A DNA stretch of 64,000 bases from Antedon mediterranea (taxonomy: Eukaryota; Echinodermata; Crinoidea; Comatulida; Antedonidae): assembly GCF_964355755.1 (NCBI RefSeq), contig NC_092673.1, positions 12,467,001 through 12,531,000 on the forward strand, written 5' to 3'. The notes beneath the pieces were generated by a model. That model worked only from the letters and a program-made list of their open reading frames with translations, was not told where the DNA came from and made no database searches. The stretch's first letter is position 1; the number at the start of each line of letters is the position of its first letter. This document shows positions 11,456-22,858 of the stretch, one piece after another. The position numbers and the translations under genes were made by a program.

Positions 11456-12960
11456 TTTACTCAAGTTCCGAAGAAACTGGGGAAAGCAGTAATGACGACA
11501 TAGATAAACGTGGCATACATTTATACAAAGAAACTGACAGTGACCATGATGATGCGGATTCAAATTACATCCCTTATGAAGGATCATCTGATGAAGAATC
11601 ACTGCGAGTTAAGCAAACTTCTTGAGTGATGTTTATAAACCTAATAATAACCACCTTTTATAGTGGTAGATTTTTGGATGTTTAAAATATATACTGTACA
11701 TTTATATTATTAAACAAACATTTCTTTTTTGTAGCACTGATAACATAGAATCTGGAGAGACTGTCCGTGGACAGAGGAAATATACTCTTCTGAGCTTCTG
11801 TCATTGTTCGACAGATGTCGTGAATGTGGAAGTCAAGCTGACAACAAAATTAAAAGAGAATACGGAACGGCAGTGGAGGTGATGGCCACTTGCACAAATA
11901 GAGCATGTAGACATGTTTTCGAACAACCCAAAAGTGCAAAGATGTTCCTATTCAACATCTTGTTGTCCGCTGCAATCTTAGTATCGGCTAAGACTTTCAA
12001 AAATATTTTTTTATAATTTAATCTATTTTGATAATTGAACATTTATGGTTACTTCAATCGTATTGACAAAGAATTCTTTTATTTAAAATTGTAGGATGTA
12101 TTGTATGTTGCTATCTGAATTTTTATCTTCAAACAAAGTATTTTACTGTACAAAAATATTATTGGTGTACCAAAAAAGTATGCTTTTTTTATTATGTGAC
12201 ATAGTTAACTGAATATTATCTAAAATATACTATTTAGGTATTTGCTGCCAGCTACTTCATGTATATTTGCAACTCAAAGAGAGAAACACTTTAAAAGTGT
12301 AATGAATGTATCTTGTGATATGTGTTGTGACAGCTCTGGTTTCACAGCCAAGTTCGGTACTTACACAACTATTGATACAGCTCACTCAGAAAGTTATTCA
12401 CATAGAATTGTGCAGGTATTTATTTTTCATTTGTTGCTAATTTATCGCACCTCAAGGCTATAGGTCCAATTTATAAATCAATAAATTGTAAACAGTTATA
12501 CAGATAAAAATAATAATTCAGATATAAAATTCAAAATAAAAAACCTAAATATATCGACATTTGACACAAGAAACATTATGTTAACCCTTATCTTTATTAG
12601 AATCTACGTTATTTTTGTTTTTATTCAAAATTTTGACCCATTAATTATTCAGCAATTTCTTACAAATTTTACTATTCAGTACACCAAAAACTAGACATGC
12701 TTTGAAAATAAATAATGTATCTTTTTTTAATTATTATTATTATAGAAAGACGAATGTCCCAATTCACCAGCTATGGAGTTAGAAGTGCTGAAACGAACGC
12801 TGTCTGTTCTGCAAGGCTATGGTGTTACAATCAAGCGTCTTGTCTCGGATCGCCATATTAGTATTGCAGCATTTAAAAAAAAAACCACAACCATCATTCA
12901 TTACTTTGATGCATGGCAATATTTATTTTACTCAAATTACCACAAATAAAAGGAATCAAT
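11456..12960 (+). pseudogene. DDE transposase-like gene, copy 2 (broken)
   Basis: Exon-like blocks appear in the family order. 11456-11625 is acidic (SSSEETGESSNDD and ADSNYIPYEGSSDEES). 11735-12010 holds a paired-cysteine block (FDRCRECGSQ...CTNRACRHVFEQ) followed by a hydrophobic NILLSAAIL segment. 12239-12415 encodes YLLPATSCIFATQRE and NVSCDMCCDSSGFTAKFGTY. 12747-12935 encodes KDECPNSPAMELEVLKRTL, an LVSDRH motif and YFDAWQ. The D of CDMCCDS and the D of SDRH are candidate catalytic acids. One frameshift lies near 11790 and the 3' part is lost where the LINE begins near 12960. Copy 1 at 6500 shares the order but is clearly diverged, so these are separate old insertions or paralogues. No TIRs were found around this copy. 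Confidence 0.7.
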
Positions 12961-12997
12961 GTATTATGTCAAATGAGGTAAAAAGGTACAAAACACA

Positions 12998-14160
12998 TTG
13001 GAAAACTCATTATGGGTAGATAACTTTAAAAAAGTGCAGTTAGATGAAATCATGTGGCAAAAAGAAGATAAAGAATTTGCTGTATTGTTAAACAAATTGC
13101 GCACAAAAGAAAAAAATGATTGCTTGTATGACAAAGATTTATCAGTTTTAAAATCATATGAAACAGGTGAACAATGTGACGATGCTGTTCAATATACCTA
13201 TGTAATAAACAGGTTAATGAATCAGGGAAATAGCGTTTGTGACTATTTACTTGCGCAGTACAAAGAATTCAACAATATTTCCTTGTTGATAGACAAACGT
13301 GTGGAGTCTGATCACATGCCGGTCAACTTTGAAATTTAAAAAAATACTGAATTTAATAATCTTTATAATAATAATAATGAAAATGGTAATTTTAAAACGG
13401 TAAATAAATATCAATGGAAAGAAAACTATAAAGACACATTTAGGGCACGTTGAGAACATGAAACAGTTGAGAAGTTGGACAACAGTTTCATGAGCGCAAT
13501 ACGGGGCGCAATAACTCAAAACAAAATTGACGAGGCTGTTACATGTCTTCAACAAACTTTTGAATACACTTGTAGCGTAATATGTAATTTTAATAGCAGC
13601 CAGTAATAGGGACTCAAAACCATTTTGGTCAAAATTAATTAATTAATAACTTCTGAAATAACAATTAACGAGTGGAGAGATCATTTCCAATCCTTGTTTG
13701 AACCCCCCGAGCTAGTTAACAAAGTTACAGACGAAATAGTACATATTAACGAAAACGATAACCTAAATTCAGAAATTGACTTGGGTGAAATCAAACAAGC
13801 ATTGAAAATGCAGAAATCTGGAAAATCTCCTGGTATGGATGGTATGTTTTTAGAATATATTTTAAATGCACCCAATTTATTATTTGATATTCTAAAACTT
13901 ATTTTTAATTCAATTTTTCAGTTGGGCCAATTTCCAACACAATGGGCGACGAGCATGATAATTCCTATTTACAAAAAGAATAAGCCAGAAAATTACAGAG
14001 GCATTGCTCTTATTCCGATACTTGGCAAAATTTTGTTACACATCCTTAAATCAAGATTAGACCACTTCACCGAAAATAACAACATTATTTATCAAGAGCA
14101 AGCAGGTTTTCGTAAAGGAATTTCGCACATTCGATAATATGTTTATTTTCGATAGTATAA
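12998..14160 (+). pseudogene. LINE endonuclease end and RT N-terminal half
   Basis: The first piece, 12998-13339, ends [20 protein letters not shown]; the SDH tripeptide is the last catalytic motif of the APE-type endonuclease. Frameshifted linker sequence follows. The piece at 13694-14137 holds RT blocks: IKQALKMQKSGKSPGMDGM (the 'K-S-P-G-x-D' motif), ATSMIIPIYKKNKPENYRGI (the P-I-x-K-x...N-Y-R motif) and QEQAGFRKGISHI (QAGFR, which usually continues to the finger region). A frameshift after HIR is followed by FDSINHSFLLLKLKMN. At least three frame breaks are visible, so no functional protein can be made. Confidence 0.8.
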
Positions 14161-14205
14161 ATCATAGTTTTCTTTTACTTAAATTAAAATGAATAGGGGT
14201 AAATG

Positions 14206-15618
14206 CTAGGCTCGCACTGGCCGATCGCCAAGTCGCCATGGGCGAAAACGTTTCTAGATTGGCGAAAAATAAAACGGCTACTTTAGCCATTTTGGCGATG
14301 ACATATCATAAAATAGATAATTAAATAATCATTTTGGCGAAAGCATAAAGTCCAACTAAAAGGTCCATTTGTCGATCTCCAAGCATTCATTTTGTTCGTT
14401 ATCACGTTGTTTACTTCAAGCTCCATTTTTCGTCAACTTGTTTCGTTTAATTGTACCAGGCGTCTCTTTGTTATTTCAAAAAGATGGAGATAGCAGAGAG
14501 AGAGGTAGACTGCACAGACGTTACACGACACATGGATGATGAAGTCTACCCAAACTATCACGTGTTGTGCGCTGCACAAACGATCGACTACGTAGCCGAC
14601 GGTCGGCTAATTACCGGGATTGTCTATTTTTCGATAGGGGTGTACTTTTCAGATTAAAAAGAAACATTATAGTATCTTCGATGAATGACGTCTTAATCTT
14701 ATCGAAATCAAAAATGTATGCGTTATGCATTTTAGAGTCTTCCAATTTAATGTAGTTTCATATTTTACCCTTAATAAACTTCCCTCGTGCGTCAGTGTAA
14801 ACAAAACAACATGCGGGAAATGGTAGAGTCTAACGGGGATTTAGCTAAACACACACGTGCATCTGAGCGGGGCCGGCCGCCGGCTTCTGTGTTGTTGTGT
14901 AAATAAATAATCGGATAAATTTCTCGCCCTGATAAAAACGCTTCGGCGCAGCCTTGAGGGATGGAAAGACGTGTACTCTGTGCTAGCTTTGGCCTATATT
15001 ATCTTACGTTTAACAACGATACGAGTGTTCGTTTGCTAGGAATTTTCCTCAATATTTTTAGCATACGATATACCGTTGCGTTGTTGTACATAATTTTGTA
15101 GGCCTAGGCCGGCGGTTTTGCACTTTCGCACCTCTTGAGCATACCCAATTTAAGCCGTCACAAGCAAACATGACCAGCCAAGCGTAAAAAACAAAAGTAA
15201 CATAGCGTTCAGGGGATTTTAGAAAACTGTAAAATGTTTCTTATTAAATTGATAACTGTATAAATGCTGTATGATTAAAAACAGTTTGAACAATTGTTTT
15301 GATCATGTAAAAAAAATACAAAAAAAATATTTTTTTTAATCATACAGTGACAGTGATTTAGGCATGGTTCTTTATCTCAATGCCTTACGAAAATGTTCAG
15401 GGAACAGTGTATAGACCTGTTGACATAGATAAATTGACTAAAATGTTTTTACCACTATATTTCAAAAATTTTAAATTTTGGCTAATGACCGATTCATTTG
15501 GCTAAATAAAAAAATTTGACTTTAGCCATTTTGGCTATAGATAAACTGATTTGACTAAAAAAAATATTTCGACTTTCGCCAAATGGCTAAACAAAATGAA
15601 ATGTTAGTGCTACCCCAG
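14206..15618. mobile_element. TIR element A (1,413 bp) inside the LINE, 5-bp TSD
   Basis: The duplication AAATG lies at 14201-14205 and 15619-15623, and removing the insert rejoins the LINE around 'aggggtaaatggtaatatg'. The ends are CTAGGCTCGCACTGGCC and, inverted, CTGGGGTAGCACTAACATT, an imperfect TIR. Subterminal zones are full of GGCGAAA/TTTCGCC and TTTAGCCATTTTGGC words. The right third (15180-15310) is homologous to 18740-18920 of element B. ORFs inside (14451-14657, 14567-14755) have no known domain, so it is non-autonomous. The 5-bp TSD fits Transib or some hAT subgroups; the termini do not look like the CAC...GTG of Transib. Confidence 0.75.
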
Positions 15619-15623
15619 AAATG

Positions 15624-17023
15624 GTAATATGTACAATATAATTCAGTCTATGTATAACAATTTGACTGCACATGTAAAATTTGGTAACAAAGTAACATTT
15701 CCGTTTAACTGTTCTATTGGAATACAACAAGGTTCACCTTTATCCTCTTTACTTTTCAACATATTTATGAATGATTTAAGTTATGATCTAAATCAGAGTA
15801 GAGATAGGGACAAAATACAAGTTGAAGACAGCTTTATCAATCATTTATTATACTACGCTGATGACTTAGTATTATTTGGAGATAGGGTAAGGGGCTTAGA
15901 AATTTTAATAAATAAACTCGAACATTTTTGTGACACATGGGGTCTCAGTGTAAACATAAATAATGGTATTTAAAAAGGGTGGGAAATTAAAATATTTTGA
16001 AAAATGGTATTAAAGGAATATTCAAATGGAGGTTGTTACGTCTTATACTTATTTAGGAGTGGTATTTAGTTCAAATGGCCAGTGGAACAAAGCACTTGAA
16101 TATAATTGTCAAAATACAAACAACGCGTTATTTTCCGTTAAATCTTTTATTAGCCGTAATATGAAATATTTACCAGAAAATACATGGAATTATATTTTTG
16201 ACACAAAAGTATTACCAATTTTAATTTACGGCAGTGAAATATGGGGGTTTTCTAACCAAATAATTAATAATTTCCATACGCGTTTTGCAAGGTTTATTTT
16301 GAACATTGGAAAAAGTGCCCCTATGCGCAGCCATAACTACAGAATTAGGCAGAGTTTCCTTGCATGTCGATTGTTTAATTTCAATTATTCGTTTTTGGTT
16401 GCATATTATTGACATGGATAAAAATAGATTTATTTTTAAATGTTACAGTTTCCAGTTAAAAATTAACAGAAATGAATTTTCCTGGGCTAGTCAGGTAAAA
16501 TATTTACTTTGTTCAACTGGCTTTGGTTATATCAAATGACTGAAGACAAGAAATTATTTATTAATGAATTTAAATTACAACTGATTGATTTAGAAAAACA
16601 AAAATATTTTGAACAATTTTCTTTACATTCAAAACTAAAATATTTTAGGTTTTTTAAAACGAAAATTGAAATAAGTTATCATTTGTTACACTTAAAAGAT
16701 TGGAAACATAAAAAAAAAATGTTCACAAAATTTCGTTTAGGAGTGTTAGATTTGGAAATAGAAAAGGGAAGATGGAACAAAATCCCACTTCAAAATGTAA
16801 ATTATGCAATGTGAGTTCCATTGAAGACGAATTTCATTTTATGTTACTTTGTCCATATTATTCCGAACTCAGAAACTTATATATTCCTAATTTTTATCAC
16901 ACGTTTCCTTGTTTAAATAAGTTTTATTTTTTAATGTGCAACACTAGAGTAGTCCAAGATTGGGCAAATTTTGTTTATCTAGCTTACGAAAATAGAAAAT
17001 ATTATTTTGCAACCCAGCCATAA
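15624..17023 (+). pseudogene. LINE RT C-terminal half and zinc knuckle
   Basis: The piece at 15629-15973 carries GIQQGSPLSSLLFNIFMNDL and YYADDLVLFG, the catalytic YADD box of reverse transcriptase, with a following 'thumb-like' GLSVNINN segment. After a frameshift, SYTYLGVVFSSNGQW (the conserved Y-L-G motif) begins the 16026-16412 piece. Further pieces at 16306-16539 and 16509-16814 read through the C-terminal connector, and 16772-17023 contains CKLCNVSSIEDEFHFMLLCP, the C-x2-C...H-F-...-C-P knuckle of many LINE C termini. Four or more frame changes show the copy is dead, although the YADD is kept. Confidence 0.85.
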
Positions 17024-17116
17024 AATATTATTGTATGATTTGTATTTAAGATATAAGGGCCAGAGGCCTAAATATTGCGGAAATAAAACCCAGTTAGGGG
17101 AACGAACGGAATAAAA

Positions 17117-17293
17117 AAATGTTGCATAAAACATGTTTAGATATTATATGCATTGAAGCAGAAGATACTGTAGTAAACAGCAAGAAACAAGACAAATCAG
17201 GTCAAACTAATTTATTAAATTATCTGTGGATTGCACTAATGGCAGAGTGATGTTGATTAAAAATGTAGATATTAAAAAAGGCTTAACAAATGG
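17117..17293 (+). pseudogene. Helitron helicase fragment, left part
   Basis: The sequence translates to DIICIEAEDTVVNSKK and LLNYLWIA followed by a decayed version of RVMLIKNVD, the region just before the C-terminal helicase motifs of Helitron Rep-Hel proteins. From 17211 it aligns nucleotide by nucleotide with 38912-39007 of the Helentron fragment. It is broken at 17293 by element B and resumes at 19129. Confidence 0.75.
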
Positions 17294-19128
17294 CAGGGCT
17301 CGCAGAATCGCATGCCCGACGTCCCGCGGCAACCAAACAAATACGTCGGGCAACTAAAATTTAACATGTCATGTCCCGACGGGCAACCTCTTAAAATCAC
17401 CGAAAATGTCCACGATGTTTTACAGGGGTTGTGAAATACTTTAACAATGAAAATAATAGTCGCGCGCGAACGAATTCTCTTGACGTCGAGACCAGTGTAT
17501 GGATCGGAATTCGGTGGTATGGAACGTTATCTCCAGGAGCCAAAACATGTGTTTCTATGCAGTCGGGCGCGCATATTAAGTCGTTGCGTATAATGTTTCC
17601 AGGTCTGTCAATTAGCACGCGGTCTCTCGCGGCATCCATTGATCGCGAAATAGGAAGCGTTGAACTCTTGTCTTTCAACTTATTTGAAGTTATACCAGGG
17701 AGTTTCTATAATAAGAATATATAAACCGAATAGAATAGAGACTAGTATGTTTTTGTTTTTCTCAATTATCGACATCATTTTACGGTGGTAATAAAATCGG
17801 AATCTACTACTTTCTTAGTATTAAAATAATTATGTGGCCTACATACAGCCTAGATAGTAGATTAGGCCTATGTTTAATTACATTCATGTTATGTATTTTG
17901 TTTGTAATAAATAATTTGCTGAATTACTGTAATTATTGTTCAAATGTATAGTTGTATTAAAAATACAGTATATTATTAAATTATAATAAATACGTAATTT
18001 TAATTGTCTGTGCCAAATAGGCACCGGGAGTTGGATTCGGCGGCCGATGTTTTTAACACAGGCAAGTACCATTTTTAAAAATAAATATTACAGAATATAA
18101 ATTTAATATGCCTAATAATTTATTTAATAAATACATTGAATACTTGAATAGTTACAGTTTATTTTTATTATCAACATTGAAAATAATACACTTCTTCGGG
18201 TATCGCCGAGAGTTAAACTTTCAAAGAACTGTACTCCTTGGCGGAGCACATGGTTTTCACCACAATTCGGCACAGCTAGTTCCCTTGTTTTCGATCACCA
18301 ACTTGTGCGAGCAGATGGTTGTTTTCATCCAACCTGTGCGAGCTTCTACTGTGTGCAAGCCACAAGCCCGCACTCTCCACACATGTGCTCCTACTACGTA
18401 CGGCAGCTGCTGTGAGGGTTTTTGCTATACGCATGCGTATTGTTTCACGTAGTCAGTTGATGTTTGTTTTTTTTTTTATTTTCTTCTCTTCAATGATTTC
18501 AACTACTGTAGGCTTCGGCAAGCTCATCACCTAAGTCATAAGTACTTTGTTTAAACTTTTTAGGCCTAGACCTGCATTTTAGATATAGTTATTAAATAAT
18601 TGTAAGATAATTAGCGCCAGGTCTAGGCCACTACATTTTTAATATCGCAAAATAGCTTGATTTCGGAATGTCATTGCACACAATAGAAGCAAAACGTTTT
18701 TGCTCCCAAAGTAAACCCACGTGAATAATGCCGTGCAACGAAGCGTAACCAACAGAAATAACATAGCATTTTCAGGGGATTTCAGGACACCATGTTAATT
18801 AAACAATCGTAACTCTTGAACGGAGGATCGTATGAGAAAAAAAATTACTGTAAAATGTTCTTAAAAGATTGGCCTACATCACTGTGTAATTGAAAACAAT
18901 TTGAAAAATTGTTTTTACTACTTAAAATCCATCGAAAAAAACACCACAGTGTATTAAGCAAAGGCGTTTGTCACCGACGTTTTTTCGCGGTGCAGTCGCG
19001 GTAAAATTCTTGTAAAACGTTAAAATTAAGTTAAAATAGTGGGAAAGTAAAAAATGATGAGGGCAACCAAAATCCAAAACCTACTTGCCCGAAGGGCAAC
19101 CAAATATTTTAGGATTCTGCGAGCCCTG
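17294..19128. mobile_element. TIR element B (1,835 bp) inside the Helitron fragment, 5-bp TSD
   Basis: Both ends begin CAGGGCTCGCAGAATC when read inward, a perfect 16-bp TIR. AATGG is present at 17289-17293 and 19129-19133. The paralogous uninterrupted sequence at 38996-39015 (ttaacaaatggatgtatggg) serves as an empty site and confirms a 5-bp target duplication. GGGCAACC and CCCGACG words crowd both termini. Internal homology with element A (14206-15618) shows the two are one family. ORFs at 17397-17724 overlap on opposite strands and 18108-18452 lacks a motif, so no transposase is encoded. Confidence 0.85.
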
Positions 19129-19330
19129 AATGGATGTATGGGACATGTGGAAGAAATAATTAAGCCCAGTCAAAACGCTAAACCAATATCAATTAATTCC
19201 CCCTCAAATTAGCATCTGCATGCACAGTTCATAAAGTGCAGGGAATGACAATAAATAAAGCACTAGTTTGCCTAAAAATACTTTTGCGCTGATCCTAATT
19301 AAGACGGCACCTCATGGAAAACCAGTTATA
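19129..19330 (+). pseudogene. Helitron helicase fragment, right part
   Basis: It continues the reading interrupted at 17293: 'atggatgtatgggacatgtggaag' gives GCMGHVEE, and then, after a deletion of about 90 bp relative to 39070-39160, 'gcatgcacagttcataaagtgcag' gives the helicase motif V-like [10 protein letters not shown]. Stops and deletions are present. Homology to the Helentron copy ends near 19300. Confidence 0.75.
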
Positions 19331-19499
19331 CAAGTAAGTTATAATACCCGTTTTTAATATTGTATTAGGCCAATTTTGTATGCTCCTCTGGCATTGCAAA
19401 TTATGGAGTCGACTATTTCCACAAGTTTTATTAATCAGTCATAGGCATATAGCCTATAATTATTTAGCAATTGCTAGAGTACTTTAGGCCTTCCTGAAT
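19331..19499. other. Spacer between the Helitron fragment and the hAT remnant
   Basis: Short AT-rich stretch ending in TTTTACAG, a possible splice acceptor for the hAT exon. Confidence 0.4.
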
Positions 19500-19524
19500 A
19501 AAAGTTCCGTTTTTCATTTTACAG

Positions 19525-20285
19525 ATGAAGGGAAAATTATCGGATGCAACGGAGATGTGCCTTCGCGATTTTAGGATCGTAATGCGAGAGTTAAAGGATA
19601 AGCTGTATACCAGGCTGAAGTCAATAACGGAAGACGAACTGTTCGTGGCAGTGGCAAGTTGCTGGACACGAAGTCCTACCGGTTCAATAGCACAGAAGAA
19701 CTTGCACCATCCATAGCTATTGTCTACGACAGATTTCACGATGTTTTAGACGCCAATGAAGTAGATTTAGCGCTTGCCCAGTCGGAGTTCAAGTTAGTTC
19801 ACAACCATGTGCTAACGTTCTTTAAATGCAATCAACCAGCAAACGTTTGGCCACAGCTTTTCGCGTTAAAAAATACACTGGGAATAAGGCACATCTCGAA
19901 GATTGCCGAGCTGTGCATCTCACTTCCGATTGGCAATGCAGTGACCGAACGCACATTTTCGTTCTTGTGGCGCATATTTTCGAAAGAACGTCAGTCACTC
20001 TCCAACGCAACTCTGAATGACATCCTGCGGCTACGTGTAGATGACAACTTCGCGGATGAGCGGTACCAGCGCGCTATCGACCTTTTTTTGACTACTAACA
20101 GAGATGGTGTAATCAGAAAGAGAAAGAGACGACCTGATGGCTACCGTACATCACAAAAGAAAAGGAGAACCGACGTCGCCGTTGATGACGAAACATTGTC
20201 ATCCGAGTCGTCTTCCGAATCAAATACCAGTATTACATCCATATGGATACATATTACAGAATTATTTTTAACATGTCATTAAAGT
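19525..20285 (+). pseudogene. hAT transposase C-terminal region with dimerisation domain
   Basis: The first piece (19525-19660) encodes CLRDFRIVMRELKDKLYTRL; one frameshift near 19655 leads to a 207-codon piece ending at 20282. That piece holds ISLPIGNAVTERTFSFLWRI followed by KERQSLSNATLNDILRLRV, the 'xxLPxxNAxxERxFSxLxxI ... R..L......L..L' signature of the hAT dimerisation domain. The tail is basic (RKRKRRPDGYR) and then Ser/Glu-rich. The catalytic core upstream is missing, interrupted by the Helitron fragment. It resembles the ZNF862-like hAT branch, which is a tentative guess. An acceptor-like TTTTACAG lies just before the first ATG, so the piece may be a terminal exon. Confidence 0.8.
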
Positions 20286-20760
20286 TTTATAACTTCTATA
20301 GAGCCATCGACAATCAGCCGGTTCAAGGCCTAAATGATGGACACATTGAACATTTCTGGAAAGCATGTAGCACAGGTTGTGAAAGATATAGAGGGAATAT
20401 GGAGAGTGAGGCAGGAAAGAAGGGATATTCTCTAAAGATAATTAAGACGTAACCTTTTTTTATTACTATTATATTATAATGGAAAAAGCTAGCTCAAGGT
20501 AAATCCAAAATACTGTAACAGTTTACGAACCACACTGTAGCCGGATAGAGCATAGAGCAAGCTATATTCGAATAAACGAAAACATGTCGCGCGAAAGGTA
20601 CACTGGTATAGCTTTTTGTAAACAATGGATCGCGGACACCGGTGAACAGTACTCTGCATGATGAACAATTCTTTCACAAATTCAAACATTTAAGAATATT
20701 TGATTTCTATATTACGCTCGCTGTTCAAAGAAAAGTATATTCTAGTGAAATGACGCCCAT
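20286..20760. other. No gene identified
   Basis: ORFs at 20243-20452 and, on the minus strand, 20489-20689 are short and lack motifs. Part of the sequence may belong to the Harbinger remnant that follows. Confidence 0.4.
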
Positions 20761-21298
20761 GGAGTTGTCGTTTTTGCTATGGATATTTTTCTTCGGTAGA
20801 AGAAACAGGCCTAGGTCTACTAGTAATAGTAGTATCGTAGGTCGGATAAGGAGTGCATCAAGAAGACGAATGCTACGTCAAGTTAATACCATGGGTGTAA
20901 TGTATTCCAGATTTCTTAAAGACATGATTGCCATCACCTATATTCAAGCTGTTGGGGAAGATTTAATAAACCGTCCGATGAGAATGAGGCCACTGGTGGA
21001 TTGTTAATGTTCTGGAACATTTTAGTAACACCCAGTGGAAAGAACATTTTAGAATGACAAAGCCAACTTTTGATAGACTATGTCAAATGCTAGCCCCATA
21101 TTTACCAAGAGAAAGGGAATATCGGTTGCTTACTGTAGAAAAATCGCGATTTGTATTAACTGCCTTTCTACAAACTGTGACCTTCAAACCATCGGAAATT
21201 TATTTGGAGTAGCCCCTTCAGCTAAAGAAAGAGAGAAGAAAGAAAATTTCCCCTGGAAATACTTCGTCAGTTTTGAACAAAAAAAAACGTTCTTTTAA
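20750..21298 (+). pseudogene. PIF/Harbinger transposase N-terminal remnant
   Basis: An open piece ends at 21007 with a basic RSASRRRMLRQVN stretch. In the next frame, 21007-21120 reads NTQWKEHFRMTKPTFDRLCQ followed by MLAPYLPRERE, the conserved 'F-R-M-...-F-x-x-L-...-L-x-P' segment before the catalytic core of Harbinger/HARBI1 nucleases. A further frameshift leads to CLSTNCDLQTIGNLFGVAPS, matching the helix-turn-helix-like 'Y-R-T-I-x-x-L-F-G-V-x-x-S' segment of the family. The three catalytic acids lie downstream in complete proteins and are absent, so the copy is truncated and dead. It abuts the hAT remnant on its left. Confidence 0.75.
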
Positions 21299-21299
21299 T

Positions 21300-21761
21300 A
21301 AATTTAATTTTTAGTAAAATACAATAAAAATTAGTGCAGTAATTTTACCTAGTATCACACAGTATTATTTATGTAGAATCCTAATACTTTTAAAGTATAA
21401 GTACAATTTATGAGGACCTAGCCAGCTCTATTTTTCAAGATTCAGCCCCAACCATGGCAAGCTGGTCCTGTAGACTTATAATTTTGTTTAGTATCAATGT
21501 AAAAGTGCAAATTATAGTAACCAAGCAGATTTATTTTTCAAAATAGCTCAGTTCCAGCCATGGTGGAATTGAGGTCCTGGTGAATCTTATATTGTGTTTC
21601 ACTTCAAAAAATCATGTAAAGTGCCATTTCCAGGAGATAACAGTTCTATTTTTCAAAAAATTACTGGGCCTGAGGTACAGTAGAGGCTCCGTTTCATATT
21701 TCAAGTTATTAATCAATAAAAAAAGTTCTAAAAGTTAAACATACAATAACGGCAATACAAG
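21300..21761. other. AT-rich spacer with 'GCTCTATTTTTCAA' words
   Basis: Near-identical words (CAGCTCTATTTTTCAA, AGTTCTATTTTTCAA, GATTTATTTTTCAAAATAGC) appear at about 21423, 21530 and 21640, and again at 22578, suggesting an old tandem repeat broken by the ORF at 21762. Confidence 0.45.
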
Positions 21762-22112
21762 ATGGCAAGTAATGTTACCTTTGATGGCAACTTTAATGAT
21801 GATGGCGAAGAATTCGTGTCTGTGATCAACACACGAGGAGGCACAGCAACTAAAATGGAATATGGAGATGTTTTTATGTTTGAGAATGGTGTAAGCCAGG
21901 GAAAGTATACCCATAAACCTCTTTTATGTACCATACAGGAAGCGAAGTTCATCAAAGGTTCAATGATGTTACACTGGAAAACCTCACTCGACGACACACA
22001 TTACCAGTCTGGGTTATTCTTGAAAAAGAAAATTGCCGAGAGAATTGAGAAATCTGTGGAATCAGTTCCGTTTTCTTGCCTTCAATCACCAAGAGGCATC
22101 CAAGACAAATAG
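21762..22112 (+). CDS. Unrecognised 116-residue ORF
   Basis: The ATG is preceded by 'caatacaag' and the frame stays open for 116 codons to TAG, long for this AT-rich sequence. The product begins MASNVTFDGNFNDDGEEFVS; a short basic-acidic segment (FLKKKIAERIEKSVESV) near the end could form an amphipathic helix. There is no signal peptide, membrane segment or motif I can name. A minus-strand ORF (21728-21997) overlaps most of it, but the plus-strand product looks more protein-like. It may be a fragment of a transposon gene because the flanks are repeats. Confidence 0.35.
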   Translation: MASNVTFDGNFNDDGEEFVSVINTRGGTATKMEYGDVFMFENGVSQGKYTHKPLLCTIQEAKFIKGSMMLHWKTSLDDTHYQSGLFLKKKIAERIEKSVESVPFSCLQSPRGIQDK

Positions 22113-22858
22113 AAAAATGACATTTTGACCAACCTCTGCCAATTCATACCAGCAAATTCATTTTGGAAACGGTTGCCAGTAAATGATTTATCACTAGATA
22201 ATCAATAATATTCACTGAAGATACATCAATTATGATATATTTAGAGGACAATGTATATTTTTCAACAATTCTATTTGTCTCAATAATTTACATACAAATC
22301 CGAATTTAACCATTTTATGTGCTACAGTATTTTCCAGAGAAACTACGCTCATAATACCAAAGCAGATAGAAGTATGGGACATTTTGAGCTAAAATATCAC
22401 TTTTTAGTCTTTTTACTATACCTAGAATAGTATATTAATTACCTATCTAATCACATATGCCTATATAAACACATTTCACTATTAAGAACGACTGGCACAA
22501 AAACATGTTTTGTTCATGTTGTCTTATACTTCCCTTTGCCTTTGAGGGGGAGGGGGCTTGGCAGTATTGGCCGGGAACCTAGCAGCTCTATTTTTCAAAA
22601 TGTTGCATAACATTCTCAAGCTGATAGGCTGTATAATAGCTAGTGCGTACTGTGTAGGGCGTATCTGATTGGTGGATTGCAGCCACCATCTTGTTGGTTC
22701 CCTCTCCATTAAGAATCATCACTTTTTGATCTGCAATAACATTGGAGTTTGCAATCTATAGCCTTTGGCTATAAAATCTTTGGTAATCACACAGAGCCAT
22801 AATTTTAAAAAGTTATTATCTAACAATATATTGTCTAATCATAACTTTGGCAAACATT
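22113..22858. other. No gene seen
   Basis: AT-rich. It contains one copy of the GCTCTATTTTTCAA word (22578) and a purine-rich GAGGGGGAGGGGG stretch at about 22543. Confidence 0.45.

Larger units (their letters stand above)
12965..17090 (+). mobile_element. Decayed LINE (endonuclease-RT), split by a DNA element
   Basis: The order of coding pieces fits one APE-type non-LTR retrotransposon: endonuclease end, reverse transcriptase, and a C-terminal cysteine/histidine motif. It is cut at 14205/15619 by a 1.4 kb element flanked by AAATG duplications. An untranslated tail with AATAAA-like words ends near 17090. The 5' start is uncertain. The clade (CR1, Jockey, RTE-X or other) cannot be set by eye. 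Confidence 0.75.

Noticed and set aside
17397-17724. Overlapping ORFs of 93 and 97 codons on opposite strands
   Set aside because: Mirror open frames inside non-autonomous element B with no motif on either strand; GC-rich local composition explains them.
18108-18452. 114-codon ORF
   Set aside because: Lies in element B, no domain, low-complexity hydrophobic and cysteine content typical of chance translation.
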